NCBI GenBank assembly: GCA_947000775.1
Contig: CAMQGK010000322.1
Span: forward strand, 45,001-109,000
DNA from: Pterois miles
Lineage: Eukaryota > Chordata > Actinopteri > Perciformes > Scorpaenidae
Length of the DNA stretch: 64,000 nucleotides
Direction: 5' to 3'
The notes beneath the pieces were generated by a model. The model saw only the letters and a program-made list of their open reading frames with translations, was not told where the DNA came from and did no database searches. Position 1 is the first letter of the stretch; every line of letters begins with the position of its first letter. The translations under genes were made by a program, and so were the position numbers. This document shows positions 38,201-50,825 of this stretch, one piece after another.

Positions 38201-40556
38201 TCCTCAGCTGAGTTCTGACAACCTATTTTTCATATAGCTTAATGAATATTTGATGGACTGTAGGCATGAGTCAGCCATATGAATTGCTATGAGGAATTGT
38301 TACTTCTGCACGCTTAAATAACTACTGAAATTATGTCACATATGGGGACACTTTTTAAAAATGAAGGGCTGTTGATGAACAGTATCTTAAAGATGAATCT
38401 GTTCCAGCCATAATTCATTAGGAAGGCAAAGAAAGCCACATATTATAGTGCACAGGCTGATGTTCAGCTTGTAACTCATACCATCTATACTACCACCCTT
38501 TACTACTTCTTATATTTGTCTCATATTTGAGTTTCAGCAGGAGTTTGTCAATCATGATAAAGCACAAAGCCTCATTTTAGGATTCCCAAATCTCTGTGAC
38601 AACTGTTGCTTATTTTGTAATAGGATTGCACAGAGGACACAGTAAACTGATATAAAATAAAAGAGGCAAGAAAATAAATGATCATGTTTGTGTCTCTGTT
38701 AATTTCGTTCAGTATCACTTTCATGTAGGCTAATTGTGGGGTTGAATGTGAAGTTCAAGTCCAAAGAGTTATAATTAAAGTGGTGCTTGTTGTTTTTAAA
38801 AGTCCATTTCTGACTTGTATTTTATTCAGATTGCACTCAGGGGAAATCAGTCTACTGACTGCCAGATTTGGATTACCAACAGACATTTAAAACATTTTAG
38901 AAATATGTGATTTATATGAAAAAAATGTTTTTAGTATTGCAGCTAAAAAAAAAGAAAAAGCCTTTGAAAACACAGTTCCTGATGGTGGAGACATATCGAG
39001 GGACTGCTAGTTTAAAAGTTGTTTCACTTTTTTCCTTCTTGGTTGCAAATTTTCCAAATCATGAGGCAGATTTTCATGTTGATGTTATCACTGAGGAACA
39101 CTATTTCTTTATCTTTTTTAATAAATGGTTTTATAAATGGTTTTGTCTTTCCCCCTTTATCTGATATTGGCCTGGACTGATATACATTGTTTTTGGCATC
39201 AGTTGCATGTAATGATTATATAATTGTTTTGCATGTAGTTTAATCAAATATATCATGGTCTAGGTGAATATTCAATTCTGATCGGCTGCAAGGTGTCCAT
39301 TAATTACTAATAATATCCACCTACTAAGTCATTTGAGTGAAACTGTCTCTTCAACGTTAGGGCTGTCGCAATATTCACAGTATTGCAATAGTGCGCTATT
39401 GGCAAACCAACTGCAGGGGATTGCAAGCATCCGCCACAACCTATATGTTCATGTTTTTTTCTCTTTTGACCACTGGGAGTGCTGCATATTTTCACTATGC
39501 TACCAATGCCAGCAACATGATGAGGCGCTGAGCGTTTATTCTGCGCTGAGTGCTGCATGTATGGTATTTTTCACTGGTCACAAAGAGTTGAAATATGTTC
39601 AAATGTAGGTAAAAAGCAGCTCACTCATCACTGTCACATTTTTATCCAACTGTCCAATCACAACGGAGGAGGGACGGGACAAATACCACAATAACCAGCT
39701 ATCCTACATGTAAGCTACAAGTGCTGAACAACAACAATGGAGGAGAAATTACTACACATAGACCGGCAGGTCCATCCTCTGTCCCCATACATGCTTTAGC
39801 CTTCGTCCAGAGCATGTACTCCAGTACCTTGTGCCAACACTTCTGCAGATACTCTGTATCATAGCAACCAGATGCAACCGAAGCATCTCAGTGGAAAATC
39901 TGCTGCTCCTCATTGCCCCTCTGTGTTCTGCATTTAGCCATTTAAATAGTTTTAAACTCTCATCTTTAGCATTTGAAATGCAACAACATACATAACAATA
40001 GCCTAAAAACAAAACTTTATTACTTTAACACTAAAAACACACAAGCTGCAATAAGAAAGTTGCATTCTTTGGTTATACTACCCATCTGAACTTACTTTGT
40101 ATCACATAAGTGATGGTCTCGCTGTTCAACCCACTACTTCAGGCTCTAACCGGACAGTAAAGTTACACATGGCCTCTCATTTGTTGGTGAAACTACATGG
40201 CTGGATAGCTAGCTAGTCTTGTTGTTAAACATTTTGTCAAATTGCCGTATATTAACTGTTTTTCAGTCATACGCAGTGTTACTGATGTTGAATCTTGCCA
40301 ATATGAAATGAGCTTTCTGGCTTGTAGCTGTGCAGACTAGAAAGCTCTGCCTTTGCTAAGTCGTATGTAAGGTCCATCCTATTTACTGGAGCAATGAAAA
40401 GATTAAAAGAACCTTATGGGATGGTAATTATTTTTCCAGAGATTAGCAAACCGTCAGGGTTACCAGGGAAACAGAGCAAATGGATTGTGAATAGATTTTG
40501 GAAAATATAAATTAATGGTCTTAATATTTTTTGTTTGGTACATGACCGTGGTTTAA

Positions 40557-40692
40557 GTGGGATAATGCCCTTCCAGGTGTCCATAATCAGAAATTAATGG
40601 AATTCACAAAGGTAACCCTCCTCCTGGTTCTGGCCACCATGTCGTCCATTAATTCCTGATAACGGACACCTCTTCGGGCATTATCCCTTTCA
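40557..40692. mobile_element. Foldback MITE candidate with TTAA flanks
   Basis: Left arm GGGATAATGCCC, AGGTGTCC, ATAATCAG and AATTAATGGA; right arm reverse-complemented GGGATAATGCCC, AGGTGTCC, GTTATCAG and AATTAATGGA. The near-palindromic arms of about 45 bp surround a loop of roughly 40 bp. TTAA occurs just outside each arm (40553-40556, 40693-40696), as for piggyBac- or Kolobok-type insertions, although TTAA is common by chance in AT-rich DNA. Confidence 0.65.
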
Positions 40693-43600
40693 TTAACCAC
40701 CATCTATCCATCTATCTATTGACTGACTCAGTGGGTTGTATTGGCATGGTTGTTTACTGCTGGCTCCATGGTGCTTTTTCTTTTTGCTCCAGGCAGCGTG
40801 CTCGGTTATTTTCTAATGGAAAACTCTCCTCTTTTTTTCTCACCCAGAGGGATTTGGAAAGACTCCAGCAAACTACCTGCAGAGTCTCTTGGGGGACACA
40901 GCAGTCATTCATGTGTGAATCTGTGATAAATCAACAACTTTTATGTGAAGATGTTGTGAAACGAATAAAGGGTCCCGAATTATCGAGGGCATTTTTAACC
41001 CTTTGATTTTTGTGACTGTTTTATTCATTTCCACAGGTATTTCTGCCACCTGATAGATCAAATTGACTTCTTTTACTTTTGGTCACTGCTCAGTCAAGAC
41101 AATTTTGATGCAGTGAGTGATGCTGGAGTGGTCAATACACATTCACACTCTAAGATCAATTTCTGTCACACACTACTCAATTCATCCTGAGCAGGTACCT
41201 ATAAAATCAGCTATAATATACACCATGTGCTCTCTGGTTTCCTGCCCACTCCTGGGAAACTACATTAAAATATTGACACGAATAACATTGACAAAAAGTG
41301 AGTATGCCTACTGATATGTACTGGCACACTGCAGAGTTCCTTGAGGTATGATTTTGTTAATAATTGTTTTGAAGGATGCAGGAGTAGAAGAAAATTCTAC
41401 TGAGATTTATTTTTGAGTGGGAGTTAATAATGATTTCTCTTTTGGTTCATTGCCCGTCGCTGGGATAACTCAGATTTCTGTGGTGGAAAATCTTGGACTA
41501 TTTCACACCACATATGCCAGACGGGCCCAAGTGAAATGAGACACATGGGAGAAAGAAATCTTACTGGGCTCTGCATGACTGCTCTGGAGTCAGAGGGAGG
41601 ACCAGAGCGTCAAGTCTTGTGAAAACCCAGAGTACAGAAATGTCAAGTCTGACTTAGACTGTGTTCAAAACCAGCCTGTGTGACCTTGACTTAAGGTTTT
41701 AAAGGCATATCACTCACTACATTATGTAAACTGGTAGCTCCAATGTCACATACAGGCTGTCATTCTCTACAATGACAAAGTGACTATCTTTTTTAAAACA
41801 GTTCTTATCAAATACATTTTGAAAACTTTGGAAATTTATGTTTCCAGTGAGCATCAGCCACAGTTTGTTATTGCAGCCATTGCCCTTCCCATGTCGATGT
41901 GAATTAATCTGGGTATAATTCTGTTGTATTGGAAATGATGGAACATAATGCAAAGAGAATTGCCACCCAGTGCCCACAAATACAAGTCTGCCCAATGATT
42001 AAGAGCTGCAATAATGAAATGGAGAGAGTAACTTTCACCATCTGCCAGTTCCAACTGGAGAAAAATTTCTGCATACAAAAACTAAAGCATCTGACAATGT
42101 AAACTGATGACGCACAGCATAAATTTCCATCGCCAGTGGTGGCATTTATCCACATGGTGACAAAATGTCTTATAATGATGTTTAAACAGTGCATGACTTA
42201 GATCAGTGTCTACATATATGTCATGAAGACACTTGAGTCTGTGTGCTGAAGATAAAACAAGACTGGTCAAAACCGAGTATATGGCTGGTTAAATAGTTAC
42301 ACAGTCAGTAGTAGGGGTGCTATTTTTGAAAAAAGATTTAAACCTAAAACCAACCGATTATTAACCATTAAGCAACGGTATTTGTAATTTATCATTACTT
42401 TACCGTGTATTTTCCTTATAATAATGATGCCACAAAAAATGATGCAAAGGAAGTTTATCGGATAATATTTTAGATTTTTAATGCTATGAAATCAACACAG
42501 TCCTTTAGAAGTGTTTTCTGTACGCAAATCATACCACTGTTCGGGTTGATATAATGAACATGACCAGCGTAAATAACAAAAACAACTCTGCAACTGTATC
42601 TTCCATATGCAGAGTAGCTTCATGTCAGGGAGACATGGCTGCATCACTGAGCATGCTCCTTCGTTACATGCTTTGCTAGTCTGACAACAAGCTGAGAGGA
42701 AAACTATGCTGAATTTGTTCAGTGATGGTACATGTGTCACCTAAATACTGAGGGACAGTATGGCTCTTTGATGAGTTGTCTGTTTGTGCTGTCTTTTTTA
42801 TATCACAGTATACAGTATAAATGACACTCAACACCTGCAAAGACTTCATCTTCCTTTTAAAGTACAATATGTACACTAAAACTGGAAAAAATCCAGATAT
42901 TTATGTTAAAATGGAAATATGAATAAAAAATATTTTTAATATTTCTGGTGCATTCACTATTTGAGTTTAGCTCTATTGTTTTCAAAAATCAAAATTACTC
43001 TTCTACATTTCCAGTTGTTGGCAGTATCATGACTCATGAATCTATGTTTCCTCTCACACTCCAAACAGATGCAACTAATAGATCAGAGACTAAATATTGA
43101 TTGGGGACTTGTGGAAATGACAGATAATCTGTGCTAGCCGTACAATGACCTGGTCATTTATCCAGGGAATTTCCCTGTCAATATATGTTGTAAAAGGTTC
43201 CCGCAAGAACATACAATGCCTCCAGAAAGCATAAAATGACCAATGATTTAAAGCCAATGCATTTTACATCCACTCTATGAATACCAGCAGAGAAAAGCAA
43301 TCTTCTTTTTGAGACTATCCTGTAATCACCGTTTTAGTTTATTGTGCTTGTATTAAAGTCAGAGTAAGCACGCTATAACTTGATTAACAGAGCTGAGTCA
43401 CAAATGAGCCTTTGGAACGAATTAGAGGATCCATCTTTATTCATATTTTGGTTTCCTTTGCAAACCAATAATTTCGAGAAAAGAAATCAGCATGGCTGGC
43501 TGTGGTAAACAATAATGCTGGTTTTTGTGGGAAACTGTGTAACTGTTTTAGGTCACAGTTTACATAAGAAAAAAAGCCTGTGTTAAAGGCAAAAAGGTTG

Positions 43601-43998
43601 GTAAAGACTTCAGAAAAAATGTTATATTTGTTGAAATTCTTATTTAATCCTGACAGTGATCAATGAACCAAACAGGACTGTAATAAACCCGTCCAGTCAT
43701 TTCATTCGGGCTGCTACCTGCCCTCCCATCTAGCTGTGCACTCATTGCTCGCCACCGGAGTCTTCCACTAGCTAGCTTGACAGCTGTGAGCACTAACAAT
43801 AGTCATACAGTATTAAAGGCGGGGCCCAGTTCATTCCTGTGAAAGCTGCTAAGTAGTAGGCACAGTAGCGTCCACTTGGTCACATGGTTCGGTCACAGGG
43901 TCACGACATCCCGCTGTCATCACAGCTTCCGAACTTTTAGGACCTAATGATTTAAATAAGGGCAATTAGAGTGTTTGTACTAGGAAGTTGATTTACCT

Positions 43999-43999
<1 letters not shown>

Positions 44000-44030
<31 letters not shown>
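44000..44030. repeat. 31-base A run
   Basis: Uninterrupted poly-A. A second run of about 24 A lies at 44517-44540 in the same orientation. Either could be a retroposon tail, but no recognisable retroposon body precedes them. Confidence 0.95.
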
Positions 44031-44032
<2 letters not shown>

Positions 44033-45969
44033 TCTGCTCTTTAAAGATGTCTCTTTCCCAATGTAAGTCTTCTGGGCCTTGTCAAGTTTTGGCATCATGT
44101 GACGGACATGGAAGTTGTAGTACTGCTGTTTGGCCACTACAAATATTGGCATCAATGACTGGTGCTCTTCCATGTTCATTATGATACGTTTATATTGTAA
44201 TGCTAATTTTGGGAGGGGCCTAGTACTACATACTGTCAGTGTTGCTGACTTTGCAACTTTCTCGATACATTTAGGGATTTTTGGAGCTAGTGCTGCTTGA
44301 TACTTTCATTGGAAAAGAGTTGGCAACATGGCTCATTTTTTTCAGCTGGATCATTTTTAAAAATGTTTTGTACTCTTGCTACTTTATAAAGATCGCCCAC
44401 CCTGCATTTACGGTGTTTCATGAAAACCCAAAAAACAAAAACACACAAAATTTCAGTAAAATGATTCAAACGGCTTTAACCTAATGTGACTTTGTGTCAA
44501 TTAAAAGCTATATACCAAAAAAAAAAAAAAAAAAAAAAAACACAGCAGGCTGGTGTAGCATGGTGTGTTTTGCTGTAAGAGGCATTTATTGATTTGATAT
44601 TTCCAGTTGTCTTAGGCAGAAATTATGAATAAAAACAGGGCCTCTATCGATATTTTTACCTTATGGGCAGGAGTTCAGAAAACACCTTTTGTGAATGATT
44701 ACATGGTAACACACTGAGAAAAATAGCAGCTGATTATTAATTGTTTGGGAGATGGCAGGACACCTTTATCTGCTTCTAGAGTATTTTATGATTTCCTAAC
44801 CTGATCGATGCGGTTGTAGAAAACATGCTACCATTGGCAGTCAAGTCATGTATAAAGATAATTATTAAACAAACAATGCAAGACCTGCAGATTATTTTTC
44901 AGAGATGAACTAGGGTAAAGCTACCGATTAATGTTTGTCCCAACAGACCGCTGGGTGCGCTGACCTGCCTTTGAGGGGCTCAGTCTCAGTGAAGGAAAAC
45001 ACATGCAACATGCAATAAGAGATTACAAACACATAATGTCTCGGCCAGCATGCTTTACAGTACAGTCACGCATTTGTTTTATTTGAAGTACCGCAGTACA
45101 CAATGGTCTGCAGATGTTTCATTTCATTTATCAAGTCAGACAGGAAATGAAGTGAAGAAACTCCAAATGAGTTTCAAATTCTTGTTCCATCAGGTTTTAA
45201 CACATCCAGATTTAAGCTAATGTTAACGTTGAAAAAGCTCATTATTTGTGTAACAAGTGTGAAACAACCCGTTCACTCGCCGAAACACAAACACTGCCAA
45301 ATGCACTCCTCTAAAACATGTCTAACGTCAGTTCCCTGTAACACGTTTGCAGCTGCAAGAGGTGAAACAGTTGCAAAAGACTCACTGACTTGCCAACATA
45401 TCTGTCTGTCTTTGGGCAGTCTCCACAGGCACTCACTCATGCACTTACAGCTGTGGCTTGTGGCTCATCGAACAAATATGTCTTGATAGGTCTTTTTTTG
45501 GGGGCTTTCGGCTATGTCTGGATTACTCTAGCTCATCTGAAGTCTCAAATAACATGTCTGTTGTTTCTCACATATGGACACCTATGTCTGTTTATATTAA
45601 TGCTGCAGCTGCAAGACACTACTGCTTCTGCTGTGGAGGCAATACAACTATTAAATAAAACATAGCTGGTCATCAGCTGTGGTAACTCACAGTATTAAAA
45701 GTATATGTTTCCTTGTATAGCTGTGTAAGCATTCCTGCCACATGTACAGAGGAGCAGCATCTTGCAGATTCTGCACAGCAAGTAGCAATTAGAAGGAAAA
45801 CAAACTGGTTCTTTTGATTAAGCTGAGGATATGGAGATCACTTCCACTCGGCTCAGTGAGTCATCCAGTCTTCAGCTCTCTGACAGGCAGGAACCCACCA
45901 GCTACAGTAGCTTGTTTCTTCCTGTCATGTCTGTTACTGAGACCATCATGCTTCAAACTCACTCAGCTT

Positions 45970-45980
45970 GAGTGTGAGTG

Positions 45981-46042
<62 letters not shown>
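45970..46042. repeat. TG microsatellite
   Basis: GTGTGAGTG-type start passing into more than 25 perfect TG units. Accounts for a false poly-Thr/His frame on the minus strand. Confidence 0.97.
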
Positions 46043-46043
<1 letters not shown>

Positions 46044-47545
46044 CTGGTAAATGTCAGGTTTAAAATACAGCATTTTTATGTCATACTTGAGGAATCTTAA
46101 AGCCACTGAATTACTCTTCAGGTAAAACATGCAGATGCTGAGTGACACTGTAGAGCTTTTTAGAGTAAGAAAGGTAGAAAATATGCAGACATCTTTAAGG
46201 CTACACTTTGCAGTAAAAGCAGAGTGCAAGCTTAATTTCTGCAAAGCCATCTATATCATTTAAAGTGAAGCACTGGCAGGGCGTTCATCTTCATAATCTT
46301 GCAGAAAGTCCTTCTTGGAGGACAGAAAAAAAAAAATACTGCCTTGAATTTTCATGAACTGGGGGCTGTGGGGAGGTTCAGTTACACTGGGACACAATCC
46401 ATGCGATGAAAAAGAAATGAGCAAATAAAATCAATAAGGATCGCTTGCACTGTGGTGTCAAAGGACTCAACAGAGGACAACACAAGCCTATATCTTAATT
46501 AGGAGAAATAATGTATACACAGGCACAGCCCAGTGCATGCAATGAGGGAATACAATGGTATTTACAAATCACTTCTCATTTAAAGCAAAAAGTTAATTAC
46601 AGTAAATCCATTAAAATGAATCCTGCTCCCTGCAGTTACAGCTGCCTGTCAATGATAGCAGAAGTGGAATTACCACTCAAAATTCTCTGTAATTCTTTCA
46701 ACAATTGATCCTTGATGTCAGACAGAGGTAGACAAACGTAGGCCTCTTATTTTTAGCCGGCGATTCACAAACTTCTTGGCTGAAATGACAAATGCAGCTT
46801 TTATCAGCTGTAACTAGCTAGTTAATTCAGCTCACTTTGACTCCAGGATTAGAAATACTGTCTCCACTGGACTTCTTAATGTTTTCAGGTGACTTGTGTT
46901 TCAGTGTAGATCTAGTTAAACCTGCTATTCAGTATTCCTAGTAAGTGTGATGAACAAAAAATGAAATGAAAAGCGCGTGGTGGCTGGTTTACCTCACGGC
47001 TGCGTGATTCTGTTGTTCACGATGACTGCGTTTCAGCTGCTGCTGCTGCTTCTACACAGAAACTGACCCTGATAATGACCATTTCATTTCATTATTTATG
47101 CCATTTATATTTGTTTTAGACAGGGGTCAAGAAACGTGTGCTCTTTCGTAAATTATAGTAATAATCCACAGTTAAAATCCTGTACTATATTCATTCATGG
47201 AGCCCTGTAAGTCCCTGCATGTTTACAACACTGTCCTGCACATATTTCAGAATAAAAACCTTGTGTTAACAAATGAAGGGGTTCTGTCCACAGAAAAAAC
47301 GCTTGAGGGGTTTTATTTTGAAATGAAAGCAGGAAGTGTTTAAAAATACATCTTGCCTTTTTTCATGTCCGTGACATTTTCTACAGATACAGACATCGAC
47401 AGCCTAGTGATGTGGCTGACAAGACGTCACTATGCAGTCGACGTAACGATCACTTTCACTGTCTGTTGCTGCCGTGAAACGTGAGCGGTTCGCGTCAAAA
47501 ATAGGCGAGACCTTGAATCTCTAGAAGTGAACTTGTACTCATTTT

Positions 47546-47710
47546 TGTTGAGAAACTTGAGGCGCATCATCAGTGAAATAAGCGAAAAATAATAGTCTAT
47601 GAAAATGGTAATAGATGTGTGACTGTTATATATGGGATTTATTGTTTTTGTTTTTCAACATGATATTGGTATTGGCTACTAAATTTCTGGTATCATGACG
47701 TCCTTAGTGG
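47546..47710 (+). repeat. Dispersed repeat, pair with 61738-61948
   Basis: Shares AACTTGAGGCG.ATCATCAG, AAATGGTAATA, ATGGGATT, TACTAAATTTCTGGTAT and TGACGTCC/TGACATCC with the second copy. Class unknown. Confidence 0.6.
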
Positions 47711-48156
47711 ATTTGATAGTCTGGCACGTTTCATGTAATTTAAGTAAAAGTAATTTAACCTAATTAGCTAATGATGTGCAAATGCTTGGCATTCAGGACT
47801 TTATAGTAAGCTAATGAGCTGGAAAAAGTTTATGTCTGCAGATAAACCATTCCTTACACTTCTGCTCTTGTGTTTTTGGATTGGAAGCCCTTCAGACTCT
47901 TTACATGAAGTGTTGCTCTTTCTACAGCCCCACGCTCGCCACTTCAATGTGTGGAGAAGTCCACAGCCTGAAGGGCCTGCCGTGCCTGGTGATGGCTGCG
48001 AAGCTATGATTGGACAATCACTGTTTGGGAAAGGGGTTTATCAAAAAATCAATTAAAACCTGCCATTGCGTTTGGCCATGTGTAGCTGAAAAATGAAAAA
48101 TGGTGTTGATCACAGTGTAAGCCTGAAAACCTGCAGTAGTGTGAATAACAGCATGT

Positions 48157-48159
<3 letters not shown>

Positions 48160-48215
<56 letters not shown>
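48160..48215. repeat. CT microsatellite
   Basis: About 28 CT units. Accounts for a false Arg-Glu repeat frame on the minus strand. Confidence 0.97.
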
Positions 48216-48218
<3 letters not shown>

Positions 48219-49419
48219 AGGGTATTTTAACAAGGTGCTGACAAGAAAAATGATAATGATGTGTCTGTCATGATGCAGAGCTGGGTAGATTTGTCACGAT
48301 GGCAGGTGACTGATGGTCCGGTATCACCCATTGGCCAAACCATGAATTCTTTCCCTGAACATTTGAACACACACACACATGCACGCACAGAAGTCAGGAC
48401 GCCTAAAATCACTCAGCACAGGTACAGGTGCGTTCACTGACAGCCTGTCAACCATGTGCAGCCTGAAAGCTGCGGTGTCGTTACGGTAACCTTTACAAAC
48501 TGTAAACTACTGTACCCTGACTGTAACTTTGAAATGTATGACATAGATGCTGTAATCACTCTTCTTCTTCTGCATAGTGATATGTAGGCTACGTCAAAGT
48601 ATTCACCAAGGTTATTACTGTTTCAATGTTACACTGATTTCAGGAATAAACACAGCAAACACACATTCGTTCTGCTCTCTGCAGCAATGCCTGTGAACTC
48701 TGCAGAGTTATACTGATATCTTCATGTTCAAACTGCTTGAGTTTATATGAGTACATCAAAATCATGAGTGGTTATCAATTTGTCAGATTGCCCAGAATTT
48801 AGTTCCAGTCTCCAGCTTGTAAGTCTTGTTGATTTGTTTGGTGTTGCAGCATGTCTCATAAATTCCTCTGGTTCTCTTGTTTATGCTCTAAGTGACGTTT
48901 TAATGGCTTTGTACAGCATTTGGAGCACTTGTGAAAAACTTGACTTCATTGGCATGACATGCTTACAACTAAAATCATGTTCTGTTGTTATTGGTTTTAT
49001 GTCTCTATTCCTGTCTGTTTGTTTTTTACTATAAATTCCAAAAGCCACTATAATATATGGATAAGGAATAAACTAATAATATTTGAATATCTAGTTTTAT
49101 CTAGTATTTAAGTATTTGTGAATAGGTGTATACCATAGAAATTATACAAAAGTATCTCTAAATATATGAATCTGTGCAGTGCAGAGCTGTTTCTTTTGGA
49201 AAGGGACAAAGGTTTTATTCTCAATATTCGATGTATTCTCATGCAAAGGTTCGGATAATATCTAATGAAAAAGTTATTCCTCCCCTTGCATACATTTCTA
49301 CTTGGTACATGAAAACAGTCTTTTCAAAATAAACTTCTGTCATCACAGGAAACAATTTCCTTAGGTTTAGGCATCAAAACTACTTAGATTTAGGAAAAGG
49401 CAGACTTAGTTAGGCTGGG

Positions 49420-49660
49420 GCAACTTCAAATCCCCCATGGAACAAGACCAACTGGGTGGTGGGGAGGTGCGAGTTTACCTCTTGGGGGCTGCGGGGGGGC
49501 CCCGGGGGGGGGCCCAAACCCCCCACCTGTTGGGGGGGTGGGTGGGGGGGGGCCCCCCCCCGACATCTCTCCATTGACATGTATTGTCTGTACTGTGTAC
49601 TGTGAACAACAGAGTGTAAAACTGAATTTCCCCACTGGGGGACTAATAAAGGACTAACTT
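49420..49660 (+). mobile_element. tRNA-derived SINE, 5'-truncated
   Basis: Aligns with the minus strand of 13469-13780: it starts at the B-box remnant (TTCAAATCCC), then CAAGACCAACTGG, GAGGTGCGAGTTTACCTCTT, GACATCTCTCCATT, AACAACAGAGTGTAAAACTG and AATTTCCCCACTGGGGGACT followed by AATAAAG. The tRNA-like A-box is missing. The middle (49484-49561) is replaced by G and C homopolymer runs. Confidence 0.8.
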
Positions 49661-49702
49661 CTAAACTACTTAGTTAGGATTACTACTTGGTTAAAAATTG
49701 TG

Positions 49703-49852
49703 TTAGGTTTAGAAAAAGATGGACTTAGTTAGGATAGGCTATAAAAATACTGTTAGGTTTAGATAAAGATTGACTTAGTTGGGATTAGGCCATAAAAATA
49801 GTGTTAAGTTTAGAAAAATAGTGATTTAGGATTAGGCAATGAAACTACTTAG
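49703..49852 (+). repeat. 50-bp minisatellite, about three units
   Basis: Units start at 49703, 49753 and 49803, each with TTAGGTTTAGA/TTAAGTTTAGA, then GACTTAGTT or TGATTTAG, GGATTAGGC and ATAAAAAT or ATGAAACT. The spacing is exactly 50 bp. Amplified from the core of the host element. Confidence 0.8.
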
Positions 49853-50825
49853 GTTTATGAAAAGATTGTGGTTTGGCTTTAAATTAAGTTCTGCAACTTA
49901 AGTACATCAGATACGTGATGAAAAAATCAACGCTGACTTCTGGTTTCGCACGGGACTCAAATGCCGATCTCCTGGGCGAAGGTCTGGTATTTTAGATCCA
50001 CCCATCCACCCTGACCTCCTCCCTACGCGGCTTTCACCACTTCTTTTATCTCCAGGCTGACAGTTACATAGATTACATACAAACTGATTTAGTGGAATAT
50101 ACACAAGTTACAGCACATTACATTTTGTAGCTATACTGTACCTACGAATGGTGGATCAGACCAGCCTGCAACATTACAATGATTTCAGTGCTGTATTATG
50201 TAGGCCATTTGCCTGTTCATTTATTTACTTTTAAACCCAGATGAAAGGAGGCAGGTACAGTATGTATCTGTTATCAGGGGCCACCAATACATTTAGTGCC
50301 AGCATGAAAATAAACAGCACAACTACTGTTGAGTTCCCTGTTTCACATTTCCAGCAGAGACACCATGTGTCCTCTGTGTTGCATCAGATGAAATAACATA
50401 TTTTCTGTGGCAAAATGATGGCAGATGAAACCTGATCTCTATTTTTCAAAGAAAATAGAAAATCGGCAATGTGATGTGACTTTCATGGGTTGCTGTGAGT
50501 CTGTTTTCTGTGTTTGAGAGGGAGAATAAGGTGTGCTCCATTTGTTGTTCTGCGCCAGAAACTGTTGTCTACAGTATGTCAGCGGTGGTGGTTGAAGTCA
50601 CCATGTGTTTCGTGTTTTGGGAATGAGAGAGCATGCAAAAAAAATATTTCTACAAATGTTCAACAGGAAGCGAAAAAACAACAGTTAACTCATACAATGC
50701 TGTTGTTGTGCTCCATGCTGTGATTATTGAAAACTGGCTTTAAAGATTTCATTGCAGTCCCACCAGTTGTTTGCGGTATGTTGCGGTGCTATACAGACAT
50801 TTATCTAGAAGCTGATTATTTAGAC

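Larger units (their letters stand above)
49340..50140 (+). mobile_element. TTTAGG-core element copy with SINE insertion and 50-bp tandem repeat
   Basis: The right part aligns with 21150-21320: CGCACGGGACTC, TCTCCTGGGCGAA, CTGATTTAGTG and ACATTTTGTAGCTATACTG match the other copy's CACACGGGACAC, CTCCTGGGCGAA, TTGATTTCGTG and AAATTTTGTGACTATTTC. The left part carries CTTAGGTTTAGGCATCAAAA. A truncated SINE interrupts it at 49420-49660 and a tandem repeat follows. The outer inverted termini are eroded. Confidence 0.6.

Noticed and set aside
45963..46250. Minus-strand frame with Thr-His repeats
   Set aside because: Translation of the TG microsatellite; no other coding sign.
48018..48233. Minus-strand frame with Arg-Glu repeats
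   Set aside because: Translation of the CT microsatellite.
49426..49635. Minus-strand Pro/Gly-rich open frame
   Set aside because: It is produced by the G/C homopolymer block inside the truncated SINE, has no splice context and matches no protein family.
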